DNA from: Methanobacteriota archaeon
Lineage (GTDB): Archaea > Thermoplasmatota > Poseidoniia > Poseidoniales > Thalassarchaeaceae
Reading direction: 5' to 3'
Assembly: GCA_002731195.1 (NCBI GenBank)
Contig: PCAI01000013.1
Span: 6,561-12,381 of the forward strand
Length of the DNA stretch: 5,821 nt
Shown here: positions 5,348 through 5,821 of the stretch, piece after piece
Position numbering within the stretch: the stretch's first letter is position 1
Layout: each line of letters starts with the position of its first letter
Made by a program: the position numbers and the translations under genes
Notes under the pieces: model-generated
What the model saw: the letters and a program-made list of their open reading frames with translations, nothing else
What the model was told of the DNA's origin: nothing
The model's database searches: none

Positions 5348-5821
5348 ATGGGTCGATTGTTAGTAGCCATGATTCTGACATCATTGCTCATAACTTCAAC
5401 TTCTCCAATCGTAACAGCGCAAGTTGGCCAACCTGACATAGTACAGGAACATTGGTATCATACATATGCTACTCTTACACTAGATTTGAATGAGTGGGCT
5501 GATGATTATCCAGAAATCGTCAACTTGTCTGCCGTGGGGCAAACGGAAATGGGCAGAAACCTATGGATGCTGCAAATCTCTGATTGGAACTGCTTCGACC
5601 TTCTTAACTCGTCTCCTGGGTGTGAACACTACAAACTAGATGGAGAACGTAAGGAAGTAGTGTACATCGATGGAGGACATCATGGCAATGAGCACCTAGG
5701 AACGGAACTTGCCTTCCTGGTTGCAGAGTACTATATCGAGGGCTGGGCTAATGGAGAGCAAGAGGTACTCGATGTATTGATGTCCACTGAATTGCACATT
5801 CTCATCATGCTGAATGCAGAC
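5348..5821 (+). CDS. Secreted M14-family zinc carboxypeptidase (3'-truncated by window edge)
   Basis: The first 158 residues of an exported zinc carboxypeptidase, which would trim C-terminal residues from peptides outside the membrane. Residues 1-24 form a Sec-type signal peptide: R3, a hydrophobic core (LLVAMILTSLLI) and a likely cut after VTA, before Q25. The mature part shows the usual M14 N-terminal pattern: WYHTYATLTLDLNEWADDYPEI, then VGQTEMGRNLWMLQIS (63-78). The zinc motif HxxE is in GGHHGNEHLGTE, with H112 and E115 as ligands. The window ends at LIMLNAD, the position of the family N-P-D-G stretch, here with Ala for Pro. The third zinc ligand and the catalytic Glu lie beyond the edge. 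Two cysteines (C82, C92) could form a disulfide. ATG 5348 is used because a stop lies at 5330-5332; ATG 5369 would shorten the signal peptide by seven residues. There is no clear ribosome site. G+C is about 48% over 5521-5820, well above the left-hand genes. Confidence 0.9.
   Translation, partial: MGRLLVAMILTSLLITSTSPIVTAQVGQPDIVQEHWYHTYATLTLDLNEWADDYPEIVNLSAVGQTEMGRNLWMLQISDWNCFDLLNSSPGCEHYKLDGERKEVVYIDGGHHGNEHLGTELAFLVAEYYIEGWANGEQEVLDVLMSTELHILIMLNAD

Noticed and set aside
5262..5363. 33-codon open frame (ATG 5307) read as a frameshifted continuation of the 59-aa protein
   Set aside because: Stops in both relevant frames (TGA 5255 and TAA 5259) mean that a single frameshift cannot join the two. 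The ATG version is 18 codons with no ribosome site.
1..5821. CRISPR array, tRNA or rRNA gene, insertion sequence, or toxin-antitoxin pair
   Set aside because: No regularly spaced repeats, cloverleaf-like segments, transposase motifs or terminal inverted repeats were seen on reading both strands.

Overview
The window is most likely from an archaeon, possibly a marine planktonic euryarchaeon; the lineage is a tentative inference. It rests on an NFACT (Rqc2/RqcH/NEMF) protein whose NFACT-R domain reads like the archaeal and eukaryotic form, a well-matched Shine-Dalgarno site in front of a TTG start, tight gene packing, and a Sec-exported M14 carboxypeptidase. The left four fifths is AT-rich (about 31-35% G+C in counted windows). 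The right end is richer, at about 48% in the last 300 bases.

Layout: (1) 1-354, plus strand: the C-terminal 117 residues of a RimL-like GNAT acetyltransferase that starts before the window. (2) 341-4954, minus strand: a three-gene co-directional cluster, read from right to left. It holds a two-domain Nudix hydrolase/metallo-beta-lactamase protein (513 aa), an alpha/beta-hydrolase-fold protein (about 285-288 aa) and an NFACT-family ribosome quality control protein (724 aa). The gaps are 5 and 25 nt, so one transcript is likely. The NFACT gene ends inside the GNAT gene with a 14-nt tail-to-tail overlap. (3) 4955-5077: a divergent intergenic region. (4) 5078-5257, plus strand: a 59-codon TTG-started gene for an apparently tail-anchored one-helix membrane protein, preceded by a clean GAGGTG ribosome binding site. 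(5) 5348-5821, plus strand: the 5' part of a secreted M14 zinc carboxypeptidase that runs off the window.

Functionally, the NFACT gene is the clear anchor. Its product should bind the large ribosomal subunit carrying an obstructed peptidyl-tRNA and recruit tRNA, and it retains the D and DR residues tied to C-terminal tailing. The co-transcribed Nudix-MBL protein has a NUDT19-like Nudix half, with an insertion inside the Nudix box, and a LACTB2-like MBL half with an intact zinc site and a winged-helix tail. Characterised relatives of these halves act on CoA or nucleotide caps and on RNA, respectively. The cluster could therefore be an RNA-surveillance/ribosome-rescue unit, or a CoA/thioester clean-up pair that merely shares a promoter with NFACT. 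The sequence alone does not decide between these.
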